Notes under the pieces: model-generated
Databases searched by the model: none
Told to the model about the DNA's origin: nothing
The model's input: the letters and a program-made list of their open reading frames with translations, nothing else
Shown here: in pieces, positions 10,399 to 18,364 of the stretch
Position numbering within the stretch: the stretch's first letter is position 1
Layout: every line of letters begins with the position of its first letter
Position numbers and translations under genes: made by a program
Source of the DNA: Isoptericola halotolerans
GTDB lineage: Bacteria > Actinomycetota > Actinomycetes > Actinomycetales > Cellulomonadaceae
Direction of reading: 5' to 3'
Length of the DNA: 64,000 nt
NCBI RefSeq assembly: GCF_003003075.1
Contig: NZ_PVTX01000011.1
Span: 49,385-113,384, forward strand

Positions 10399-11270
10399 CC
10401 TCACTTCCTGGCCTTCCGTCCGCCGCCGAGATCGCCGAGCTGCGCTCCCTCGCCCGATCGCTCTCGCTCGAGGCCGGGGCGATGGTGCGCGGTGGCCGCC
10501 CCGCCCTCGTCGAGGTCGCCGCGACCAAGTCGAGCGACGTCGACCCGGTCACGGACATGGACCGCGCCTCCGAGGACCTGCTCCGGCGCCGCCTCGCCGT
10601 CCGCCGCCCGGACGACGGCATCCTCGGGGAGGAGGGCGACGACGTCGCCGGCACCAGCGGGCTCACCTGGGTGATCGACCCGATCGACGGCACGGTCAAC
10701 TACCTGTACGGCGTGGCCTCGTACGCGGTGTCGGTGGCCGTGGTGGCCGGTGAGCCGGACCCCGAGCGGTGGACCGTCCTGGCCGGTGCCGTGCACTCGG
10801 TGGTGGACGGGGTGACGTGGACGGCCGGGCACGGCCAGGGCGCCGACCGGGACGGGCGGGAGCTCCACGTGCGCGAGGCCGACTCCCTGGCGACGTCGTT
10901 GGTCGGCACCGGGTTCGGGTACGCCGCCGAGCGGAGGGCGGTCCAGGCCCGGGTCCTGACGCACGTCCTGCCGCGGGTGCGCGACATCCGCAGGCTGGGC
11001 TCGGCGGCCATCGACCTGTGCCTCCTGGCCGAGGGGGCGATCGACCTGTACTACGAACGAGGACTCAACCCGTGGGACGTCGCCGCCGGCGGACTGGTCG
11101 CCACGGAGGCGGGCGCCGCGCTGACCGGGCTGCGCGGCGCCCCGGCGACGCAGCTGATGACCGTCGCCGGCGCGCCACCGCGGCACGCCGAGCTGGTGGC
11201 GCTGCTCGAGTCCGCCGGCGCCGACCAGGCCGAGGGCGGAGCGCGGAGCGAGTCCGCGAAGGCACGGTAG
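10395..11270 (+). CDS. Inositol monophosphatase family protein
   Basis: A 291-residue metal-dependent sugar-phosphatase of the inositol monophosphatase family. The full metal site is present: GEEGDD near residue 76, WVIDPIDGTVNY near 95-106 and NPWDVAAGGLVATEAGA near 222. Substrates in the family include inositol phosphate, histidinol phosphate, fructose-1,6-bisphosphate and PAP; the sequence alone does not decide. The GTG start overlaps the stop of the TRIC gene, so the two are co-translated. Confidence 0.88.
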   Translation: MTSLPGLPSAAEIAELRSLARSLSLEAGAMVRGGRPALVEVAATKSSDVDPVTDMDRASEDLLRRRLAVRRPDDGILGEEGDDVAGTSGLTWVIDPIDGTVNYLYGVASYAVSVAVVAGEPDPERWTVLAGAVHSVVDGVTWTAGHGQGADRDGRELHVREADSLATSLVGTGFGYAAERRAVQARVLTHVLPRVRDIRRLGSAAIDLCLLAEGAIDLYYERGLNPWDVAAGGLVATEAGAALTGLRGAPATQLMTVAGAPPRHAELVALLESAGADQAEGGARSESAKAR

Positions 11271-11508
11271 GCACCCACCGTTCGTTGCCTCGGCCGACAG
11301 GGAGCGAGGCGGCGAGATCGGGTGGTGTTCCTCTGCCGGAACGCCTACTGTTTGCGCTGGTCAGGCCCGATGTGACCGGCGCGACAGCCCGACATGTCGC
11401 GTGGCCGCTGAGGATGGTGCAGAATCCGGGGGCCGAGCGGGAACAAAACCCGTCCGCCACGCATTATCAGCGCGTACCGCCACCGAACCACGGAGTGTGA
11501 CAACACAG

Positions 11509-11808
11509 ATGGCAACCGACTACGACGCACCCCGCAAGAACGAAGAGGACAACGAGCAGGACTCCATCCAGGAGCTCCAGGCCCGTCGTTCCGACAAGTC
11601 GTCGGGTGTCGTCGACGAGGACGAGACGGAGGCTGCGGAAGGGTTCGAACTTCCGGGCGCCGATCTGTCCGGTGAAGAGCTCGCGGTGCGCGTCCTGCCC
11701 CGTCAGGCCGACGAGTTCACGTGCTCGAGCTGCTTCCTCGTGCACCACCGCAGCCAGCTGGCCTACGAGAAGAAGGGCCGGATGATCTGCACGGAGTGCG
11801 CCGCCTGA
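11509..11808 (+). CDS. DUF4193 family zinc-ribbon-like protein
   Basis: A 99-residue acidic protein starting MATDYDAPRKNEEDNEQDS, the signature of actinobacterial DUF4193. The middle is acidic; the C-terminal third contains CSSC near residue 73 and CTEC near 95, four cysteines spaced like a zinc ribbon. Function is unknown; such small ribbon proteins often bind RNA polymerase or nucleic acid, which is only a guess. An in-frame GTG at 11497 would add four residues, but family members start at this ATG. It is single, with a 238-base upstream gap and a strong hairpin after it. Confidence 0.87.
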   Translation: MATDYDAPRKNEEDNEQDSIQELQARRSDKSSGVVDEDETEAAEGFELPGADLSGEELAVRVLPRQADEFTCSSCFLVHHRSQLAYEKKGRMICTECAA

Positions 11809-11843
11809 CGGTCACCAGACCGCGGGCGGGGTCCCCGACACCC

Positions 11844-11872
11844 AGGCCGTCATGTCCTCGACATGACGGCCT
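11844..11872. terminator. Intrinsic terminator between DUF4193 and DUF3093 genes
   Basis: AGGCCGTCATGT, a CCTCG loop and ACATGACGGCCT give a perfect 12-bp stem in the convergent gap. It probably serves both directions. Confidence 0.75.
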
Positions 11873-11887
11873 TCGTCGTCCTCGGGC

Positions 11888-12385
11888 TCAGTCGGTGCCC
11901 CTCGCCTCGGTCAGCGCGGCCGCGAGGTCGTCCGGACGGCGGCTGGAGACGAGCCAGTAGGGCGTCGGGTCCCGGGGGTCGTCGAGCTCGACGCGCAGTC
12001 CGGTGCGCGCCCAGCTCCGCAGGCACACGTAGGCGCGGGCGTCGAGCTCGGGCCCCAGCTGCACCCGCATCTCCTCGGCGCTGAAGACGGGGGTGACGGT
12101 ACCGAGGAGGGCCACGGGCACGTGCGCGCTGCCGGCCCTGAGCTCGCCGCCGGAGACCTCGACCACCGGGGCGGTGGCGACGAGCGTCGCGACGACCCCT
12201 GCCGCGACGACGACGCCGGCGCCCGGCGCCACGAGCGGGGCGAGCGGCAGGACCACGACGGCCACGATGACGCCGAGCCCGAGGGCCGCGACCCACGCTC
12301 CCGGACCGGGCAGCAGCCGCTCGTGGAACGCGGGTTCCTGGGCCGGTCCCGAGGTGTCGGAGGCTCGGGCGGTCGTGTCGTCCAT
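11888..12385 (-). CDS. DUF3093 family membrane protein
   Basis: A 165-residue protein of the actinobacterial DUF3093 family, found beside dut in many genomes. It begins with a polar segment, then FHERLLPGPGAWVAA and two hydrophobic helices at about residues 30-75, followed by a soluble beta-rich domain with YVCLRSWARTGLRVELDDP and TPYWLVSSRRPDDLAAAL, both family signatures. Function is unknown. It is divergent from dut with 43 bases between start codons. Confidence 0.85.
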   Translation of the reverse strand: MDDTTARASDTSGPAQEPAFHERLLPGPGAWVAALGLGVIVAVVVLPLAPLVAPGAGVVVAAGVVATLVATAPVVEVSGGELRAGSAHVPVALLGTVTPVFSAEEMRVQLGPELDARAYVCLRSWARTGLRVELDDPRDPTPYWLVSSRRPDDLAAALTEARGTD

Positions 12386-12416
12386 GGCCCCATCATCGCA
12401 GGCCCCAGGTGTCGGC

Positions 12417-12422
12417 TAGGCT
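12417..12422 (+). promoter_or_regulatory. -10 box of leaderless dut promoter
   Basis: TAGGCT ends six bases before the GTG at 12429; no ribosome-binding site fits between them, which suggests a leaderless dut mRNA. Confidence 0.5.
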
Positions 12423-12428
12423 GCCCGG

Positions 12429-12914
12429 GTGCCTGAGAACGCGAGCCCCACGGTGACCGACCCGAGCACGCTCGACGTGCTCGTCACCCTCCTGGACGAC
12501 GCCGTCTCCGTACCGGCGTACGCCCACCCGGGGGACGCGGGCGCGGACCTGGTCACGATCAAGGACGTCGAGCTCGGCCCGCTGCAGCGTGAGGTCGTGC
12601 CGACCGGGCTGGCGATCGCGCTGCCCGAGGGCTTCGCCGCCTTCGTCCATCCTCGGTCGGGACTGGCTGCCAAGCACGGCATCACGGTGGTCAACGCGCC
12701 CGGCACGGTGGACGCCGGCTACCGGGGCGAGATCAAGGTCGTGCTGGCCAACACCGATCCGCACAGGACGTTCCGCCTGAGCCGGGGCGACAGGATCGCC
12801 CAGCTCGTGATCCAGCGGGTGGAGCACGCCCAGTTCCTGGTGGCCGACCACCTGCCCGGCTCGCACCGTGGCTCCGGCGGTTTCGGCTCGAGCGGCGGGG
12901 TGTCGACGGCCTGA
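12429..12914 (+). CDS. dut: dUTP diphosphatase
   Basis: A 161-residue trimeric dUTPase that hydrolyses dUTP to dUMP and pyrophosphate, keeping uracil out of DNA. The five family motifs are visible: AHPGDAGADL near residue 33, PRSGLAAKHG near 74, NAPGTVDAGYRGEIKV near 90 (Asp and Tyr of the active site), RGDRIAQLVI near 121 and the C-terminal GSGGFGSSGG clamp near 147. The GTG at 12429 is the only start that gives a normal N-terminus. Confidence 0.95.
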   Translation: MPENASPTVTDPSTLDVLVTLLDDAVSVPAYAHPGDAGADLVTIKDVELGPLQREVVPTGLAIALPEGFAAFVHPRSGLAAKHGITVVNAPGTVDAGYRGEIKVVLANTDPHRTFRLSRGDRIAQLVIQRVEHAQFLVADHLPGSHRGSGGFGSSGGVSTA

Positions 12915-13006
12915 CCAGCGGGTTCCCGACCGGTGCCACCGGCGGTCTAACCTGGAGTACAGGACGGCGGTGCGCCGTCGGAATCGACGAGACAAGGAGA
13001 TCCCTG

Positions 13007-13759
13007 GTGGGTCTGTTCCGGCGCAAGGCGTCGACGAAGGCGACGGAGTCCGCGGCCGCGGACGAGGCGACCCCTGCCCCGGACCGAGCGCCCGCGGTCG
13101 ACGAACCCACGGGTCCGTCCGGGCGGGGCCCCTACGACTCGTCGCAGGTCACCGCCATGGGGCCGCGCGTCGATCTCGGAGCCGTGTGGCTGCCCGTCCT
13201 GCCCGGTCTGCAGCTGCGCATGGAGGTCGACAAGAAGTCCCAGAAGGTCACCGGAGTAGCGGCCACCCTGCAGGGCTCGGTGCTCCAGGTCCAGGCGTTC
13301 GCCGCACCCAAGACGGGTGGCATCTGGGACGAGGTGCGCGAGGAGATCGGCGCTTCCCTCACGAAGCAGGGCGGCACGGTCGACGACGTCCCCGGCACGT
13401 TCGGCCGTGAGCTCATGGCGCGCATCCCCGCCAAGACGCCCGAGGGCAAGCAGGCCGTCCGACCCGCGCGGTTCATCGGCCACGACGGTCCGCGGTGGTT
13501 CCTGCGGGGCGTCCTCTCCGGCCGCGCCGCCGTCGACCCGGAGGCCGCCAAGCCGCTGGAGTCCGTGTTCGCGAACATCGTCGTCGTCCGCGACGCCAGC
13601 CCGCGCCCGCCCCGCGACCTGCTGACGCTGACCCTGCCCCAGCAGGCTCGCAAGGACGCCGCCGGCGCCGAGGGCGCGGACGCCCCGGCGGACGCGACCC
13701 CTGAGACCCCCTCCTTCGACCCGCTGACGCGCGGGCCGGAGATCACCGAGATCCGCTGA
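13007..13759 (+). CDS. DUF3710 family protein
   Basis: A 250-residue actinobacterial DUF3710 protein. It opens with basic MGLFRRKA, has a disordered acidic segment to about residue 40, then GPYDSSQV and the core with VDLGAVWLPVLPGLQLRMEVD near 55, IWDEVREEIGASL near 107 and FIGHDGPRWFLRGVLSGRAA near 155, all family hallmarks. The GTG is supported by AAGGAG nine bases upstream. It is the first gene of a three-gene run with the OB-fold and DUF3159 genes; the same order is widespread next to dut. No function is known. Confidence 0.87.
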   Translation: MGLFRRKASTKATESAAADEATPAPDRAPAVDEPTGPSGRGPYDSSQVTAMGPRVDLGAVWLPVLPGLQLRMEVDKKSQKVTGVAATLQGSVLQVQAFAAPKTGGIWDEVREEIGASLTKQGGTVDDVPGTFGRELMARIPAKTPEGKQAVRPARFIGHDGPRWFLRGVLSGRAAVDPEAAKPLESVFANIVVVRDASPRPPRDLLTLTLPQQARKDAAGAEGADAPADATPETPSFDPLTRGPEITEIR

Positions 13760-13769
13760 GGGCCCCGAC

Positions 13770-14138
13770 ATGTCCCTGCGCAGCAAGGTCCGGTCCGCCT
13801 TCGCCTCGGCCGACGACGTCGCGGCCGACGAGGAGCGCACCGCCGCCGCGCTCGTCACGGGGTGCCGGCCGCTCGACGACCTGACGCCTCGCGAGCGCTC
13901 CTCCGCGGCCGGCGTCCTGCGCTCGGTGGTGCTGCGTCCGCGGGAGAAGGTGCCCACGGTGGAGGCCGAGCTGTACGACGGCTCGGGCACCCTGCACCTC
14001 GTGTGGCTGGGGCGGCGCGAGATCGCCGGCATCCAGCCCGGGCGGCGGCTGCGGGTCGACGGCATGGTGACGGTCCGCGAGGGCCGCCGGACGATGTACA
14101 ACCCCCGGTACGAGCTGCGTGCGCGGGCCGGCGAATGA
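13770..14138 (+). CDS. OB-fold nucleic-acid-binding domain protein
   Basis: A 122-residue protein with a single OB-fold from about residue 45: GVLRSVVLRPREKVPTVEAELYDGSGTLHLVWLGRREIAGIQPGRRL, the RecG/tRNA-anti type. It probably binds single-stranded DNA or RNA; family members stand alone without a catalytic domain. It starts ten bases after DUF3710 and overlaps the next gene by ATGA at 14135-14138. Confidence 0.85.
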   Translation: MSLRSKVRSAFASADDVAADEERTAAALVTGCRPLDDLTPRERSSAAGVLRSVVLRPREKVPTVEAELYDGSGTLHLVWLGRREIAGIQPGRRLRVDGMVTVREGRRTMYNPRYELRARAGE

Positions 14139-14911
14139 GCTCGACGGACGAGGAGCACGTGGACGACCACAGCCCGCAGCAGACGCCACCGGCCCGCGGG
14201 ATGCGCTCTCTGACGGCTGACACCTTCTCGTTCGGCGAGGCGGTCGGCGGGGTGCGCGGCGTCGTCGAGGCGGTGCTCCCGGGTCTCGTTTTCGTGGTGG
14301 TCTTCGTCATCACCGAGGACCTGACCCCGTCGCTGGTGGCGTCGGCCGCGGCCGCGCTGGTGGCCGTCGTCGCGAGGCTCGTGCAGCGCACGCCGGTGAC
14401 CCAGGCGCTCGGCGGCATCCTCGGGATCGCCGTCGGCGTGTTCTGGGCCTGGCGTTCCGGCGAGGCCCAGGACTTCTACGTCTGGGGACTGTGGACCAAC
14501 GCCGCCTACCTGCTGGCCTTCATCGTGTCGATCGTGGTGCGGTGGCCGTTGGTGGGTCTGTTCGTCGAGGCGATCCGGGCGGGCTTCTCCGACCCGGCGC
14601 GCCGGGTCGAGTCCTCCGCGGAGGACTCGGCGTCGGCGGACGACCAGCCCGAGCGGAGCCCGTTCGCCGCGCTGGCGGACTGGCGCTCGGACCCGGACCT
14701 GGTGCGTCGCTACACGATCGCGAGCTGGTTCTGGGTGGGGCTCTTCGCGATCCGCCTGGCGGTCAAGGTGCCGCTGTACCTGACCGGCGACGTCGGCTGG
14801 CTCGGCACGATGCACCTGGTCCTGGGCGTTCCTCTGTGGGGGCTCGTGCTCTGGTTGACCTGGGTCGTCGTGCGGGGTGCCCACGCGAAGGCCGGCCAGA
14901 CCGTCGACTGA
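14135..14911 (+). CDS. DUF3159 family membrane protein
   Basis: A 258-residue integral membrane protein of the actinobacterial DUF3159 family. After a polar N-terminus it has FSFGEAVGGVRGVVEAVLPGLVF near residue 31 and some six hydrophobic helices, with signatures FWAWRSGEAQDFYVWGLWTNAAY near 102 and YLTGDVGWLG near 220. An acidic loop lies near residues 150-180. It is coupled to the OB-fold gene by a 4-base overlap and converges on the TrkA pair. Function unknown. Confidence 0.85.
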   Translation: MSSTDEEHVDDHSPQQTPPARGMRSLTADTFSFGEAVGGVRGVVEAVLPGLVFVVVFVITEDLTPSLVASAAAALVAVVARLVQRTPVTQALGGILGIAVGVFWAWRSGEAQDFYVWGLWTNAAYLLAFIVSIVVRWPLVGLFVEAIRAGFSDPARRVESSAEDSASADDQPERSPFAALADWRSDPDLVRRYTIASWFWVGLFAIRLAVKVPLYLTGDVGWLGTMHLVLGVPLWGLVLWLTWVVVRGAHAKAGQTVD

Positions 14912-14921
14912 GCCGGGCTGG

Positions 14922-15596
14922 TCAGCCGAGCTCGGGGCCGTCGACGACGAGCTGCTGCAGCACGGCCGGCTCAGCCTCCTGCCCCGTGACGAACATGAGC
15001 TCGTCCCCGGGCTCGAGCGCGTCGTCGGCCGTGGGGCTGAACGGCTGGGTGCCGCGGACGATGCAGGCCAGGACCGTGTCGGCCGGCCAGGTGACGTCGC
15101 TGACACGAAGGCCGACCAGGGGCGACTCCGGGGGCAGCGTGACCTCGAAGATGTCGGCACCTGACTGGTGGAACGTGAAGATCCGCACCAGGTCGCCCAC
15201 CGACACGGCCTCCTCGACCATGGCGGTCATGATGCGCGGCGTGGACACCGCCACGTCGACGCCCCAGGACTCGTCGAACATCCACTCGTTGCGGGGGTTG
15301 TTGACGCGCGCGACGGTGCGGGGCACCGCGAACTCGGTCTTGCTCAGCAGCGAGAAGACGAGGTTGACCTTGTCGTCGCCCGTCGCCCCCACGACGACGT
15401 CGGCGGACGACACGTCGGCGCCGTCCAGGGACGACGTCTCGCACGCGTCGGCGAGCAGCCAGTCCGCGTCGGGGACCTGGGACACCCGCATGGCCGACGG
15501 GTTCTTGTCGATGAGCACGACCTCGTGGTCGTTGGCGAGGAGCTCGGAGGCGATGGACCGGCCCACGGAACCTGCTCCGGCGATGACGACCCGCAT
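14922..15596 (-). CDS. TrkA/RCK potassium-uptake regulatory protein (second gene of pair)
   Basis: A 224-residue cytosolic regulator with an RCK_N Rossmann domain (MRVVIAGAGSVGRSIASELL at residue 1, acidic VVLIDKNP near 27, VVVGATGDDKVN near 67) and an RCK_C domain from about 140 (LVGLRVSDV, LEPGDELMFVTG). Such subunits bind NAD(H) or nucleotides and gate potassium transporters. ATG at 15596 shares one base with the stop of the upstream paralogue (TGATG), so the two are co-translated; the pair resembles actinobacterial CeoC and CeoB. Confidence 0.9.
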   Translation of the reverse strand: MRVVIAGAGSVGRSIASELLANDHEVVLIDKNPSAMRVSQVPDADWLLADACETSSLDGADVSSADVVVGATGDDKVNLVFSLLSKTEFAVPRTVARVNNPRNEWMFDESWGVDVAVSTPRIMTAMVEEAVSVGDLVRIFTFHQSGADIFEVTLPPESPLVGLRVSDVTWPADTVLACIVRGTQPFSPTADDALEPGDELMFVTGQEAEPAVLQQLVVDGPELG

Positions 15597-16270
15597 CAGT
15601 CCTGCTCCTCCTCGGGCCCCGGGGTGTGGGTGAGCAGCCGTTCGACGCGGGGCGCGTCGTCGGCGCGCATCAGCACGTGCAGCACGTCGTTCTCCTGCAG
15701 CAGCGTGTCGGCCGCCACGATCTGGCCCTCGGCGTACCGGGTGAGGAAGGCGACCCGCGCGCCGGTGGTCGCCTCGATGCGGCGCACGGACAGCCCGAGC
15801 CAGCCGGGGTGGTAGTCCACCTGCACCAGGCGGACGGTGCCGGACGGGTCGCGGTACTCGTCGGTGGCGCCGAGCGGGAGCATGCGGCGCATCACCTGGT
15901 CGGCGGTCCACCGCACCGTGGCCACCGTGGGGATCCCGAGCCGCTGGTAGATCTCGGCCCGGTGCGGGTCGTAGATCCGGGCGACGACGTGCTCGACGCC
16001 GTAGGTCTCGCGAGCGACCCGTGCGGCCAGCACGTTCGAGTTGTCGCCGTCGGAGACGGCGGCGAACCCGTAGGTGTCCTCGATCCCCGCCTGGGACAGG
16101 GTCTCGCGGTCGAACCCGACGCCCGTCACCTTGTGCCCGGAGAAGTCCGAGCCGAGGCGTCGGAAGGCCTCGGGGTTCTGGTCGATGACGGCCACCGAGT
16201 GGCCGCGCGACTCGATCGCCTGCGCGAGCGAGGAGCCCACGCGGCCGCATCCCATGATCACGAAGTGCAC
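15596..16270 (-). CDS. TrkA/RCK potassium-uptake regulatory protein (first gene of pair)
   Basis: A 224-residue RCK protein paralogous to its downstream neighbour: VHFVIMGCGRVGSSLAQ at the N-terminus, VAVIDQNP near 27, AVSDGDNSNVLAARVARE near 68, then RCK_C from about 135 with GQIVAADTLLQENDVLHVLM. The GTG at 16270 is chosen because homologues begin MHFVIMGCGRVG. A TATAGC box 10 bases upstream of the start suggests a very short leader. It is divergent from a KimA-like permease with 78 bases between start codons, so a shared potassium function is likely. Confidence 0.9.
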   Translation of the reverse strand: MHFVIMGCGRVGSSLAQAIESRGHSVAVIDQNPEAFRRLGSDFSGHKVTGVGFDRETLSQAGIEDTYGFAAVSDGDNSNVLAARVARETYGVEHVVARIYDPHRAEIYQRLGIPTVATVRWTADQVMRRMLPLGATDEYRDPSGTVRLVQVDYHPGWLGLSVRRIEATTGARVAFLTRYAEGQIVAADTLLQENDVLHVLMRADDAPRVERLLTHTPGPEEEQD

Positions 16271-16348
16271 ACCACGGAACGCTATACCTCCGAGCGCCTG
16301 TGCGCCGACCTGCGCCGGGACGCGCCGACAGGCATAGCATGAGTCACC

Positions 16349-18346
16349 GTGTCGGACATCGCAGATGCCGCCAAGCGGCTGCTCGTAGGGCGACCCCTGC
16401 GCAGCGAGAGCTCGAAGCGCTCCTTGCTGCCCAAACGGGTCGCCCTGCCGGTCTTCGCCTCGGACGCCCTGTCGTCCATGGCGTACGCCCCGGACGAGAT
16501 CCTGCTGATGCTCGCGGTCGCCGGCATCGCGGCCACGGCGTTCGCGCCGTGGGTGGGTGCCGTCGTCGTGGTCGTGCTCCTCGTGGTGGTCGCCTCCTAC
16601 CGCCAGATCGTGCGTGCGTATCCCTCCGGTGGCGGTGACTACGAGGTCGCGACCACCAACCTCGGGCCGACGGCGGGCATCGGCGTGGCCTCGGCGCTCA
16701 TGCTGGACTACGTGCTCACGGTCGCGGTGTCGCTGTCCGCGGCGTCGCAGTACCTCGTGGTGCTCCTGCCGGCGGCCCGCGGCTACGAGCCGCTCGTGGC
16801 GGTGGTGCTCGTGGCGGCGCTGACCGTGGTGAACCTGCGCGGCGTGCGCGAGTCGGCCTGGGTGTTCGTCGTGGTGATCTACTGCTTCATGGCGGCGCTC
16901 GGCATCCTCGCGGTCGTCGGGGCCGTGGCGTTCTTCTCCGGCGAGATGCCGCAGGCGGCCAGCGCCGACCTCGAGCTGGTGCCCGCCGCCGGGTTCGAGC
17001 AGGGCCTGCTGGGCGTGGCCGGTGCCTTCCTGGTGGCGCGAGCGTTCGCCTCGGGTGCCGTCGCGCTCACCGGGGTCGAGTCGATCACCAGCGACGTCCC
17101 GGCCTTCCAGCGGCCCAAGCGGCGCAACGCCGCGACGACGCTCGCGCTGCTCGGCGCCATCTCCGCCGTCATGCTCATGACGATCCTGTTCCTCGCCCAG
17201 GCGACGGGCGTCAAGTTCGTGGAGGACCCGGCCACCCAGCTCACGCGCGACGGCGCTCCCGTCGGCGACGAGTACGAGCAGCACCCCGTCCTGGCACAGC
17301 TCGCCGAGACGGTGTTCGGCGGGTTCTCGGCCGTGGCGGCCGTCGTCATCGGCGTCACCGCGCTCGTGCTGCTGCTGGCCGCCAACACGGCCTTCCACGG
17401 GTTTCCCGTGCTCGGCTCGTTGCTGGCCAAGGACGGCTACCTGCCGCGCCAGCTCCACACCCGCGGCGACCGCATGGCCTTCTCGAACGGCATCGTCACG
17501 CTCGCCGTGGCGGCGGGCGTGCTGGTCGTGGCGTTCGACGCCGAGGTGACGGCCCTCATCCAGCTCTACATCGTCGGCGTCTTCGTGTCGTTCACCCTGG
17601 CCCAGCTGGGCATGCTGCGGCACTGGACGCGCGAGCTGCGCAAGGAGCCGAACCCGAAGGTCCGGGGCCGCATGAAGTGGTCGCGGGTGCTGAACGGTAC
17701 CGGGTTCGTCCTGACGTCGGCCGTGCTCGTCATCGTCCTGGTCACGAAGTTCACGCACGGGGCGTGGATCACCGTCGTGGCCATGGGCGTGCTGTTCCTC
17801 ATCATGCGGGGCATCCACCGGCACTACATGCGAGTCCGGTCGGAGCTCGCGCTCGACGACATCTCCGGTGCGCGTGCGCTGCCGAGCCGGGTCCACGCCG
17901 TCGTCCTCGTCTCCCGGGTGCACAAGCCGACCATGCGCGCCCTGGCGTACGCCCGCGCCTCGCGGCCGTCGATGCTCGAGGCCGTCACCGTGGGTGTCGA
18001 CCAGGACGAGATCACCGACCTGCGCCGGCAGTGGGAGGCGCTCGACCTGCCGGTCCCGCTGCGGGTGCTCGACTCCCCGTACCGCGAGATCACCCGCCCG
18101 GTGCTGCACTACGTCCGCTCGTTGCGCAGCGAGTCCCCGCGCGACCTGGTGGTCGTCTACATCCCCGAGTACGTCGTCGGGCACTGGTGGGAGCACCTGC
18201 TGCACAACCAGTCCGCGCTGCGGCTCAAGGGGCGCCTGCTGTTCACCCCGGGCGTGGTCGTCGCCTCCGTGCCGTGGCAGCTGTCGTCCTCGGCGGGGTA
18301 CACCGGGCTCGAGGGTGACGAAGTCGAGGGTCGTCGTCCGCTCTGA
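16349..18346 (+). CDS. APC-superfamily permease, KimA-like potassium transporter
   Basis: A 665-residue protein with about 12 transmembrane helices (residues 45-480) and a cytosolic C-terminal domain of about 170 residues. It has the KimA/YdaO-like features FASDALSSMAYAPDEIL near 37, YPSGGGDYEVA near 93, FPVLGSLLAKDGYLPRQL near 352 followed by TRGDRMAFSNGI, and SRVHKPTMRALAYAR near 525 in the cytosolic part. KimA is a high-affinity proton/potassium symporter controlled by c-di-AMP in Bacillus; transfer of that role here is inference supported by the divergent TrkA pair. A TAGCAT box lies eight bases before the GTG. Confidence 0.82.
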   Translation: MSDIADAAKRLLVGRPLRSESSKRSLLPKRVALPVFASDALSSMAYAPDEILLMLAVAGIAATAFAPWVGAVVVVVLLVVVASYRQIVRAYPSGGGDYEVATTNLGPTAGIGVASALMLDYVLTVAVSLSAASQYLVVLLPAARGYEPLVAVVLVAALTVVNLRGVRESAWVFVVVIYCFMAALGILAVVGAVAFFSGEMPQAASADLELVPAAGFEQGLLGVAGAFLVARAFASGAVALTGVESITSDVPAFQRPKRRNAATTLALLGAISAVMLMTILFLAQATGVKFVEDPATQLTRDGAPVGDEYEQHPVLAQLAETVFGGFSAVAAVVIGVTALVLLLAANTAFHGFPVLGSLLAKDGYLPRQLHTRGDRMAFSNGIVTLAVAAGVLVVAFDAEVTALIQLYIVGVFVSFTLAQLGMLRHWTRELRKEPNPKVRGRMKWSRVLNGTGFVLTSAVLVIVLVTKFTHGAWITVVAMGVLFLIMRGIHRHYMRVRSELALDDISGARALPSRVHAVVLVSRVHKPTMRALAYARASRPSMLEAVTVGVDQDEITDLRRQWEALDLPVPLRVLDSPYREITRPVLHYVRSLRSESPRDLVVVYIPEYVVGHWWEHLLHNQSALRLKGRLLFTPGVVVASVPWQLSSSAGYTGLEGDEVEGRRPL

Positions 18347-18352
18347 GCGGGG

Positions 18353-18358
18353 GACAAT
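18353..18358 (+). promoter_or_regulatory. -10-like box, leaderless start of the RNA methyltransferase
   Basis: GACAAT ends six bases before the GTG at 18365. The first base deviates from TANNNT, so this is tentative. Confidence 0.35.
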
Positions 18359-18364
18359 GGGGCC

